Source of the DNA: an uncultured Rhizobiaceae group bacterium
Lineage (GTDB): Bacteria; Pseudomonadota; Alphaproteobacteria; Rhizobiales; Rhizobiaceae
DNA length: 5,803 nucleotides
Direction: 5' to 3'
NCBI GenBank assembly: GCA_905479965.1
Contig: CAJQOR010000299.1
Coordinates: forward strand, 1-5,803
The position numbers and the translations under genes are program-made. Position 1 is the stretch's first letter. Every line of letters starts with the position of its first letter. Positions 1-5,803 of the stretch are shown piece by piece. The notes below the pieces were generated by a model that worked only from the letters and a program-made list of their open reading frames with translations, was not told the DNA's origin and made no database searches.

Positions 1-1977
1 TTCAAAGTCGTCCTTGTCAAAACGCGCACCGGCGGTAACGGAAAATCCTTGACCGTTATCCACGGTAAATGCGCCAACGAAGTCACTACGATCAGTTTCT
101 AAACCTGAATCAGCACCGGCGCCTGTAAGGTCCGTTTGGGCAAACGAGTTTTGCCCACTTAAGTGGAAGGATTGTCCGAACACAGCATGTGTTGTAAATC
201 CATTTGAATATGAGCCAGTATATCTAAAACCAATATTGGCCCGTGTTCCACCCTCAACCCGGTCAAAGCCTGAGAATTTATCGCGTTCAAAAAGATTGGA
301 CGCATCAAAGACAAAGCTCTGCGCATCCTCATTTGGCAGTCCGCCAGAGAGTTTTTCATCGTTGCGTGCAAAAATTTGCGCCACGGGCTCGATGACATGG
401 GTTGAAGAACCAGCAGTTATCAAGAGTGGATATTTTGCTTCTAGACCCGCTGTGACGGTTCCGCGAGACGCGCTTGTTCCTCTTGTGAGGCCAGCAGGAG
501 TTGTATCAACATCAAAGTGATGGTAATCGCCGCGTGCTGCGAGAATTGGTGTTAAAACCAGACCAAAATCAGTGACAAACTGTTTTTTCCATTCAAGTTC
601 GGCTGTCACGCGGCCATTATTGCCGTCAAGACCTGTAGTTCTTCCCGATACAGTTTGATCTAAATCACGTGATAAATGCTGGCTGTTAAATGTGAACTTT
701 AGATCACCACCCGTTACGCCATCATTAAAGATGCGGTGATAGTCAACAACAGGATAGACAATGGCTTGCTGATCTTCTGTCGTACTGCCAATAATGTCAT
801 CCTGAACATCGAACTTAAACACATGCGCATCGAAATAACTAGTTGTGCCTAGGCCTGTAATATATGCTTCTGACGTCTGTCGCAGAGCACTATATCCCTC
901 AATGGAATATGTACGGGCAAAGTTCGCATCGGTTTGATACATACCGTTCCAACCCAGCTTCCACTTGTCGTCAAGTTGAAACTCTGCTTTTGACGCTATA
1001 AATCCGCGTTCAGTTTCAAGCCCGTCGGTCGTCGTACGACCTTCAAATTCGTCAAAATGGACAGGATCATGCTGATGAGCGCCTGCTAACAGAAGTGTAT
1101 GATTGCCCTTGTTAAACTTTTGCCTAAATTCAACTTCCGTCAAAAATCCAGCTTTACTAAATCCGCCTGCAGTAACTGTTGCATCCATATTTGGAGACAA
1201 AGCAAAATAGTAGGGAACTTTAGCAAAATAGCCCAGCTTCGATGAGTAACCAGCTGATGGAATTAAGAACCCGCTACGACGTCTGTTTTCATGATTAGGA
1301 ATTGTAAATGATGGCAAGCGCAAAATTGGTACGCCGCCAATTTCAAACACCGGGCTCTCAAATCTAATTGTGCGTTCTTGGTCATCTTGGATGACACGTG
1401 CGGCTTTGATCTGCCAGAAAGGTGGTTTTGTTGGATCTTTTTCACATTTTGGGCAGGCGGTATAAACACCATTGTTTAGAACAGTGATGTTATTGCCGCT
1501 GCGCTGCGCACTGGAGGCTGCTATTCTTGTTTGGTCAGGCGTTTCAATACGAAGCGCCTCAACAAAACCATCGGAGAAGTTATCAGTGATGTCTAATTCA
1601 TCGGCAAAAATTCGGTTGCCATTTGGTTCAACTAACTCAACATTGCCAAACGCACGAACGCGACCAGTAACTTGGTTATACTCAACTTGGCGGGCAACGA
1701 GCTGATAAGGGCCATAATCAATCTGCACGCCACCTTTTGCGACGACCAAGTCAAGATCTTGATTATAAGTAAGCTCATCCGCTGCCAACAAAAGCTTGGT
1801 GTTCTCTGGCACTTGAGGTGCCTGCAAATTGCCGGAATTCAAACTCTGCGCCAAGGCAGGTGACAATGGTGCTAGTTGGAGCGGAGATATCGCTGCGCAA
1901 GCAGCAATAATTAACATTTTTCTCGTCTTCAGACCGCTAGTCATTTTCCACATATGTTTGTGGTACTCAATACTCAA
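1..1977 (-). CDS. lptD: LPS-assembly protein LptD, C-terminus cut off by window edge
   Basis: Outer-membrane beta-barrel that, with the lipoprotein LptE, inserts lipopolysaccharide into the outer leaflet. I translated 659 codons open to the window edge. Numbered from the TTG at 1977: basic stretch (K17-K20), hydrophobic core (about 21-40) and an ALA|Q cleavage site after residue 43, i.e. a Sec signal peptide; an OstA/LptA-like beta-jellyroll at about 62-165; a Cys pair in the motif CPKC (175, 178); then repeated amphipathic beta-strands of the barrel. The family-typical segment LFERDKFSGFDRVEGGTRAN lies at 562-581. Alphaproteobacterial LptD is usually near 750-800 residues, so roughly 100-150 are missing. 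Start: TTG 1977 directly follows the lptG stop and has an ideal Shine-Dalgarno; ATG 1953 (same frame, 8 codons later) and ATG 1944 keep the signal peptide but lack a good one. Third gene of the lptF-lptG-lptD operon. Identity is firm; the start is less so. Confidence 0.95.
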   Translation of the reverse strand, partial: MSIEYHKHMWKMTSGLKTRKMLIIAACAAISPLQLAPLSPALAQSLNSGNLQAPQVPENTKLLLAADELTYNQDLDLVVAKGGVQIDYGPYQLVARQVEYNQVTGRVRAFGNVELVEPNGNRIFADELDITDNFSDGFVEALRIETPDQTRIAASSAQRSGNNITVLNNGVYTACPKCEKDPTKPPFWQIKAARVIQDDQERTIRFESPVFEIGGVPILRLPSFTIPNHENRRRSGFLIPSAGYSSKLGYFAKVPYYFALSPNMDATVTAGGFSKAGFLTEVEFRQKFNKGNHTLLLAGAHQHDPVHFDEFEGRTTTDGLETERGFIASKAEFQLDDKWKLGWNGMYQTDANFARTYSIEGYSALRQTSEAYITGLGTTSYFDAHVFKFDVQDDIIGSTTEDQQAIVYPVVDYHRIFNDGVTGGDLKFTFNSQHLSRDLDQTVSGRTTGLDGNNGRVTAELEWKKQFVTDFGLVLTPILAARGDYHHFDVDTTPAGLTRGTSASRGTVTAGLEAKYPLLITAGSSTHVIEPVAQIFARNDEKLSGGLPNEDAQSFVFDASNLFERDKFSGFDRVEGGTRANIGFRYTGSYSNGFTTHAVFGQSFHLSGQNSFAQTDLTGAGADSGLETDRSDFVGAFTVDNGQGFSVTAGARFDKDDFE

Positions 1978-3081
1978 CTAACCATCCTCCTTATGTAATA
2001 GCACTGTTGTTCCAATAGTTGAGGCGACAATAACTGGCACCCAAGCGGCGACAATTGGAGGGACGGAACCAGCCTCACCAAATGCGGTTATAAGTTCTGA
2101 TACGACATAAAGCAGAAACCCGCAAAGGATTCCACCAAGAATCGAATAAAGTGATTGCCCAAAGCGAACAAAAGTGAGGGAAACCATAGCTGCGATCAAA
2201 GTCATCGCAACCAGTAGCGCAGGCAGAGCAATCAATTGGTGTAATTTCATTGCATAAGCATTTGCCTTCAACCCAAACGAGTTTGCGGCATCGATCTTGT
2301 TTGGTAACTCAAAAAATGAAACCGATTCTGCAGAGGCAAAGGTTTCCTCGATAAATTCTGCCTGTAGATTGGTTTTAATCAGCATTTCCGGTTGGGTAAT
2401 AATTGGCTGGCCACTGGTGGTAATACGCGCATTATCTAAAATCCAAAATCCATCAGATAAAGTCGCAGTATTCGCATCAACTCGGTCTTTAACTGTGTTG
2501 TCATCGTTAAATCTTAGGATTGTAACCTCATTGAGCACTTGACCATTTTGTGTCGAACTGCGGCCACCAATAATAGCACTACCTTCATCTGTAACCTGAC
2601 GCAGCCACGGCGCGTTATTGTTGGTTGAGCTTAATCCACCACCAAACCCAACCTCAGCGGCGACTTGCGTGCCCAGTTTTGCCGTGTATGCCCCAAGTGG
2701 GTTGAGCGTTGTAACACTCATAACACCAATAATGAGATTGCAGATCAGAAGCGGTGTTAAAAACTGCCATGCTGATAATCCGCTAGCGCGGGCAATCACT
2801 AATTCATATTTGCGGTTTAGTCCCATGAGCGTGGACATTGAAGCAATCAATATGACAAATGGAATGGTAACTTGAATAAGTGCCGGTATTTTCAAAACCG
2901 TTAAAAATGCCATGACGCTTGCTGAATAGCCTGGGACAGTAGAAAAGCGGCGTGCGTTTTCACTAAAATCCACCATAAAGATGAGTGCGACGAGAACAAT
3001 AAAATTAATCCCAAACGCGGTGAGGTATTTTCGTCCAATATAACGTTGTAAGGTGCCAAATTTACTAGAGTAGAGGCTCAT
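1978..3081 (-). CDS. lptG: LPS export ABC transporter permease LptG
   Basis: One of the two inner-membrane permease subunits of LptB2FG, which uses ATP hydrolysis by LptB to lift lipopolysaccharide out of the inner membrane toward LptC and the periplasmic bridge. The 367-residue product is close to the usual 355-370. It shows the YjgP/YjgQ architecture: TM1 about 22-38, TM2 about 55-86, TM3 about 104-126, a periplasmic beta-jellyroll about 135-265, then TM4 281-303, TM5 310-333 and TM6 340-362. The cytoplasmic segment NRKYELVIARASG (89-101) matches the coupling helix that docks into LptB, with E93 as the expected conserved glutamate. The ATG overlaps the lptF stop by 4 bases (ATGA) and has AGGA 5 bases upstream (3087-3090), so coupled translation is likely. 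LptG is told from LptF by gene order and sequence style; the family assignment is secure. Confidence 0.95.
   Translation of the reverse strand: MSLYSSKFGTLQRYIGRKYLTAFGINFIVLVALIFMVDFSENARRFSTVPGYSASVMAFLTVLKIPALIQVTIPFVILIASMSTLMGLNRKYELVIARASGLSAWQFLTPLLICNLIIGVMSVTTLNPLGAYTAKLGTQVAAEVGFGGGLSSTNNNAPWLRQVTDEGSAIIGGRSSTQNGQVLNEVTILRFNDDNTVKDRVDANTATLSDGFWILDNARITTSGQPIITQPEMLIKTNLQAEFIEETFASAESVSFFELPNKIDAANSFGLKANAYAMKLHQLIALPALLVAMTLIAAMVSLTFVRFGQSLYSILGGILCGFLLYVVSELITAFGEAGSVPPIVAAWVPVIVASTIGTTVLLHKEDG
1986..1992 (-). promoter_or_regulatory. Strong Shine-Dalgarno for lptD inside the lptG 3' end
   Basis: The minus strand reads AAGGAGG here, within the last codons of lptG (Lys-Glu-Asp). 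It is 8 bases upstream of the TTG at 1977, an ideal distance, but 32 bases upstream of the first ATG (1953), too far to serve it. The lptG stop TAG (1980-1978) touches the TTG, so a ribosome ending lptG could restart at once. This supports TTG as the lptD start and translational coupling. The alternative is chance, since the codons also encode LptG. Confidence 0.65.
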
Positions 3082-4268
3082 GCTAATCCTACTCCGTTGT
3101 CTTTGCGCTTTTGTCGGTTGAATATTTTTTGAACAAAAGAGATGAAAGCTTCACCAGATCGTACCCAGAATTTTGGTAGTTTTATTTGGCGACCGGTAAT
3201 GATGATGAAGGAGAAATAGACTATAGTTGCGATTGGGACTAAATACGCAAAAATTGCAGCTCCGGGACGGGTTTCAGTTTGTTCAAGCGCATAACCACCG
3301 GCAAGACGCACAAGAATGCAAATCCAAACGGCGGTCGAAACAAGATGTATCTTATCTGATCTATGGGATTGCGCGCGTCCTAAAAAAGCGACCATTATCA
3401 AGCCGAAAGCGATGGGGTAAAGCCATCCAGAAAGGCGATTATGGATTTGAAATGCGTAAAACCGTTCCCAGTCTCGGTTTGCGTTTTCAGTCTTCTCCGG
3501 ATTGAGTAATTCATCGAGATAAAGCTCAGCAGGTCGAAGCGATACCGCTGTTGAAGATGGGACAAAGCTCTGTAAATCAAGTGCATAGGATGAGAAATTG
3601 ATGATCGATGTTTGATTATCTGCGCCCGATCCTCGGTGAACTTGTCCGTCACGCATCACAAGCAGACTTAATTCGCCAGAATCCAAGATCGCGCCAGAGC
3701 GGGCATAATAGAGTAGCTCCGCCGCGGGATCACGGCGATCTGATAAAAATATCCCATTCATCTCACCACCAGCCAGCTTTTCGCTTACCTGAATATAGAG
3801 ATCGTCCTCAATTTTTTGGAACCCTCCGGAACTAATGGCGATTGATATAATGTCCGTATTGGCGTTGGAAATTGTTGAATACAACATTCTCGCCGCAGGA
3901 GGTGCGACAATGTTCGCAACAAGAATGGTAAGAACACCAATAAGAACAGATAAAAACACAACAGGCTTGACGATGAATTTGTTTGAAGCGCCGGACGCTT
4001 CGATAACCACCAGTTCGCTATCGTCATTCATCGTTGTCAAAACGCGCCCGATACCTATCAGAAGTGCGAAAGGAGCGACAACAAGCAGCATTTTGGGCAC
4101 TAAAGAGGCAGCCAAAGTTAGGAAAGTTGCAAGTGCGCTGCCCGAAGTTGTAAGTACATCGACGCGGATAAGAACCTGAGTTGTGAGTGCCAAAATGGTA
4201 ATTAGCGCTGCTGCCCAGAAGGTAATCGTGGCAATTCGGCCGAATATGTAGCGTTCAATTTGCTTCAT
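3078..4268 (-). CDS. lptF: LPS export ABC transporter permease LptF
   Basis: Partner permease of LptG in the LptB2FG lipopolysaccharide extractor of the inner membrane. The 396-residue product begins MKQIERYIFGRI, the family's typical amphipathic N-terminus. TM1 about 13-35, TM2 about 47-77, TM3 about 98-122, periplasmic beta-jellyroll about 135-250, TM4 275-297, TM5 306-328, TM6 336-358. The segment NDDSELVVIEASG (81-93) matches the coupling helix that contacts LptB, with E85 as the likely key residue. A basic cytoplasmic tail of about 37 residues follows TM6, so the protein is longer than E. coli LptF (366). Start: the frame stays open upstream to an ATG at 4379, but ATG 4268 has AGGA at 4272-4275 (3 bases away, slightly close), gives the family N-terminus, and lies downstream of the predicted promoter, whose start point (about 4377) would exclude the 4379 ATG. 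First gene of the operon. Confidence 0.95.
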   Translation of the reverse strand: MKQIERYIFGRIATITFWAAALITILALTTQVLIRVDVLTTSGSALATFLTLAASLVPKMLLVVAPFALLIGIGRVLTTMNDDSELVVIEASGASNKFIVKPVVFLSVLIGVLTILVANIVAPPAARMLYSTISNANTDIISIAISSGGFQKIEDDLYIQVSEKLAGGEMNGIFLSDRRDPAAELLYYARSGAILDSGELSLLVMRDGQVHRGSGADNQTSIINFSSYALDLQSFVPSSTAVSLRPAELYLDELLNPEKTENANRDWERFYAFQIHNRLSGWLYPIAFGLIMVAFLGRAQSHRSDKIHLVSTAVWICILVRLAGGYALEQTETRPGAAIFAYLVPIATIVYFSFIIITGRQIKLPKFWVRSGEAFISFVQKIFNRQKRKDNGVGLA

Positions 4269-4333
4269 TTTTCCTGCGAAATTGCCTTTATAATTACCAT
4301 TTTTTTCAGGTAAGCTATTGTAAATACGTACTT

Positions 4334-4351
4334 TTACAGAAAACGCTGTAA
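4334..4351. repeat. 18-base inverted repeat in the lptF leader
   Basis: TTACAG and CTGTAA form perfect 6-base arms around a 6-base spacer (AAAACG). The dyad lies about 25-45 bases downstream of the predicted lptF transcription start and 66 bases upstream of the lptF ATG. It could be a site for a dimeric repressor or a weak hairpin in the leader RNA. A looser pair, GTAAA and TTTAC (4320-4324 and 4333-4337), sits beside it. The repeat is seen directly; its function is inference. Confidence 0.4.
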
Positions 4352-4383
4352 TACATAATGACATAAAATAAGCCGACATTATT

Positions 4384-4412
4384 ATTATAGCATATGTTCA
4401 GGAAATGGGTAA
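4384..4412 (-). promoter_or_regulatory. Sigma-70-type promoter of the lptF-lptG-lptD operon
   Basis: The minus strand has a perfect -10 box TATAAT (4389-4384), 17 bases downstream of TTACCC (4412-4407), which matches the -35 consensus at 3 of 6 positions. A start point near 4377 would give a leader of about 109 bases before the lptF ATG at 4268. No other good -10 with correct spacing was seen between here and lptF, and the three genes are packed tightly, so this probably drives the whole operon. The -10 is strong; the -35 is weak. Confidence 0.55.
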
Positions 4413-4453
4413 TATTTAACGAAGGAATATGGTTAATTTTCTGTCAAAAATGT

Positions 4454-4470
4454 GGCGTGATTATCACGCC
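4454..4470. repeat. 17-base perfect palindrome between the divergent promoters
   Basis: GGCGTGA and TCACGCC are perfect 7-base arms around TTA. The site lies about 10 bases upstream of the candidate pepA -35 and about 80 bases upstream of the predicted lptF start, a position suited to a shared regulator. On the minus strand it is followed after three bases by a run of five T, so a weak terminator-like hairpin is an alternative, but no gene upstream would need it. The half-site spacing does not fit CRP or FNR/FixK sites. The regulator is unknown. Confidence 0.4.
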
Positions 4471-4479
4471 GTCAATTGC

Positions 4480-4508
4480 TTTCGCAACCTCTCAAAAAGC
4501 GCTATAGA
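4480..4508 (+). promoter_or_regulatory. Candidate pepA promoter
   Basis: A TATAGA -10 (4503-4508, within GCTATAGAT) stands 17 bases after TTTCGC (4480-4485), a poor -35. A TTGCTT at 4476-4481 looks more like a -35 but would leave a 21-base spacer. A start near 4515 would give a leader of about 56 bases. The -10 is flanked by AGCGC (4498-4502) and GCGCT (4511-4515), a short inverted repeat that could be an operator or chance. This is the best candidate upstream of pepA, not a strong one. Confidence 0.3.
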
Positions 4509-4570
4509 TGGCGCTGCAAAATAAGATCCGAATCGCGAAATGATTCCACACATGAAGAGAGTATGCCCCC

Positions 4571-5803
4571 ATGAAAATTGATCTAAGTTTCTCAAAACCG
4601 TCTAAAGCCGCTTGTGACCTTGCGATTTTTCTTGTCGGAGAGGATGGCGCATATCCAGCCCATGCTGAGCTGATTGGTGATGATGAGCTAGTCGCCAAAG
4701 CCGCTGAACTCGCCGGTTTTGAAGCAAAAGATGGTGGTTCTTTCTCATTTGTTGCACCAAAATCTTCGCCGTTTGGAAAAGTGGTTGTCGTGGGAGCAGG
4801 AGAAGCAGGTGAGAATGTTGAAAATACCTGGCTTAATCTGGGTGGTAAAACGCTATCCAAAATCGGCTCATCTGAAAAAGTTCATGTTTTCACTGATGTA
4901 GAAAAAGAAGGCCAAGATACAGAACTCTTGTCTGAATTTGCGTTGGGAATGACGCTTCGCGCCTATGATTTTGATGAATATAAAACTGTGACTAAGAAGA
5001 AGGGTGCGGAAAAAACTCATAAAATCAAAATGATGGCAAGCAACTATCTTGCGATTAAAAGGGCGTTTAACACGCGCCAAGCGATTGCCGATGGTGTGGT
5101 GCTTGCGCGCCGCCTCGTCAATGAACCAGCCAATTCTTTGGGTCCGGTTGAGTTTGCCGCGGAAGCAAAAGCGCTTGAAGAGCTTGGTATTAAAACAGAA
5201 ATACTAACCGAGAAACAGATGGCAAAGCTTGGGATGCATGCGCTTTTGGGTGTGGCACTTGGGTCTGAACGTCCACCGCGTCTTGCGATTATGACGTGGA
5301 ATGGTGGCAAAAAATCAGAAGATCCAATTGCCTTTGTTGGTAAGGGTGTTGTGTTTGATACTGGCGGTATTTCTCTCAAGCCTGGCGGCGGTATGGAAGA
5401 TATGAAAGGTGATATGGGCGGTGCAGCCGCTGTTATTGGTTTGATGAAAGCATTGGCGGGTCGTAAAGCCAAAGCAAATGTTGTTGGTATTTTGGGTCTT
5501 GTTGAAAATATGCCAGATGGCAAAGCGCAACGTCCGGGGGACATTGTGACTTCAATGTCTGGTCAAACAATTGAGATTATCAATACCGATGCAGAAGGGC
5601 GCTTAGTCCTTTGTGATGCGCTTTATTACTGCAATGAGCGTTTTAAACCAAAATTCATGATCAATCTCGCAACGCTCACAGGCGCTGTGCTGGTTGCACT
5701 GGGTCAAGAGCATGTTGGCCTGTTTTCGAACGACGATGAATTATCTGAACAACTTACACAAGCTGGTTTGAAAACTCGCGAACGCGTGTGGCGCCTTCCC
5801 ATT
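4571..5803 (+). CDS. pepA: Leucyl aminopeptidase (M17 family), C-terminus cut off by window edge
   Basis: Cytosolic metallo-aminopeptidase that removes N-terminal residues from peptides using two divalent metal ions, normally as a hexamer. The window holds 411 codons, open to the edge; the family is about 500 residues, so some 85-90 are missing. Residues 1 to about 150 form the variable N-terminal domain; the catalytic domain opens near VNEPAN (183-188). Metal ligands fit the family: K258 and D263 in GKGVVFDTGG, D281 in MKGDMGG, and D340 and E342 in the signature NTDAEGRL (338-345). Catalytic K270 (SLKP) and R344 are present. They sit 12 positions before the E. coli PepA equivalents, as remembered. 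ATG 4571 has only a weak GAAGAGAG Shine-Dalgarno 9 bases upstream, but no better in-frame start exists. Transcribed divergently from lptF, as in E. coli. In E. coli PepA is also a DNA-binding accessory protein; nothing here shows whether that applies. Confidence 0.96.
   Translation, partial: MKIDLSFSKPSKAACDLAIFLVGEDGAYPAHAELIGDDELVAKAAELAGFEAKDGGSFSFVAPKSSPFGKVVVVGAGEAGENVENTWLNLGGKTLSKIGSSEKVHVFTDVEKEGQDTELLSEFALGMTLRAYDFDEYKTVTKKKGAEKTHKIKMMASNYLAIKRAFNTRQAIADGVVLARRLVNEPANSLGPVEFAAEAKALEELGIKTEILTEKQMAKLGMHALLGVALGSERPPRLAIMTWNGGKKSEDPIAFVGKGVVFDTGGISLKPGGGMEDMKGDMGGAAAVIGLMKALAGRKAKANVVGILGLVENMPDGKAQRPGDIVTSMSGQTIEIINTDAEGRLVLCDALYYCNERFKPKFMINLATLTGAVLVALGQEHVGLFSNDDELSEQLTQAGLKTRERVWRLPI

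Larger units (their letters stand above)
4269..4570. other. Divergent intergenic region between lptF and pepA
   Basis: This 302-base region has no convincing gene. The lptF-proximal part (about 4269-4440) is clearly more AT-rich than the flanking genes; the pepA-proximal part is more balanced. From left to right it contains an 11-codon open frame ending on the lptF start (4300-4265), an 18-base dyad (4334-4351), the lptF promoter (4384-4412), a 17-base palindrome (4454-4470), a candidate pepA promoter (4480-4508) flanked by a weak inverted repeat (4498-4515), and two GANTC sites (4530-4534 and 4542-4546). A GAAGAGAG stretch (4554-4561) is the likely weak ribosome binding site of pepA. Confidence 0.85.

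Noticed and set aside
236..520. 94-codon open frame on the plus strand within lptD
   Set aside because: It is antisense to the well-conserved barrel segment of LptD, and its composition looks like a shadow frame.
1263..1472. 69-codon minus-strand open frame inside lptD
   Set aside because: It is a shifted frame of the same strand; the lptD frame runs through uninterrupted, so it is not evidence of a frameshift.
3835..4179. 114-codon open frame on the plus strand within lptF
   Set aside because: It is antisense to the TM1-TM3 region of LptF, and no domain or good ribosome binding site was seen.
4269..4379. N-terminal extension of lptF to the ATG at 4379 (37 extra codons)
   Set aside because: The extension has no LptF-like sequence, lies in the AT-rich promoter region and begins almost at the predicted transcription start. 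ATG 4268 gives the family N-terminus.
4442..4447. Perfect TTGACA on the minus strand as a second lptF -35 box
   Set aside because: The bases at a 16-18 spacing (around CTTCGT at 4424-4419) do not resemble a -10 box, so no promoter can be built on it.
4454..4470. The palindrome as a transcription terminator
   Set aside because: On the plus strand no T-run follows. On the minus strand a short T-run follows, but no transcript is expected to enter from the pepA side.
5044..5544. 166-codon open frame on the minus strand within pepA
   Set aside because: It is fully antisense to the conserved catalytic domain of PepA, is rich in Ser, Pro and Ala as such shadows often are, and shows no recognisable domain.

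Overview
The window is a compact, moderately AT-rich stretch of a Gram-negative genome. The LptD, LptF and LptG sequences look alphaproteobacterial, most likely a lower-GC (possibly marine) member of the Hyphomicrobiales/Rhizobiales. That placement rests on protein wording and gene order read by eye; genus is not resolved. I see no rRNA, tRNA, CRISPR array, insertion sequence or phage gene.

Layout. Minus strand, read right to left: lptF (4268 to 3078), lptG (3081 to 1978) and lptD (about 1977 to beyond position 1, C-terminus missing). The three are packed as one operon: lptF and lptG share a 4-base ATGA overlap, and the lptG stop directly abuts a TTG that is probably the lptD start, served by a strong Shine-Dalgarno sequence inside the lptG 3' end. 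Plus strand: pepA (4571 to beyond 5803, C-terminus missing), a leucyl aminopeptidase with all of its metal-binding and catalytic residues. The 302-base gap between lptF and pepA (4269-4570) is the only sizeable non-coding region. It holds the divergent promoters: a perfect TATAAT for the lpt operon, a weaker candidate for pepA, and several short perfect inverted repeats.

Function. LptF and LptG form the inner-membrane part of the LptB2FG ABC exporter, which extracts lipopolysaccharide from the inner membrane. LptD is the outer-membrane barrel that inserts it into the outer leaflet. The operon therefore encodes both ends of the LPS transport bridge; lptB, lptC, lptA and lptE are not in the window. 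PepA is a cytosolic peptidase with no direct part in LPS export, but the divergent pepA/lptFG arrangement is also found in Escherichia coli, so it is an old neighbourhood.

This is mostly an ordinary, conserved housekeeping locus, and I found no new system. The points worth a second look are regulatory: the lptD start, the dyads in the divergent promoter region, and a tiny open frame ending on the lptF start codon.
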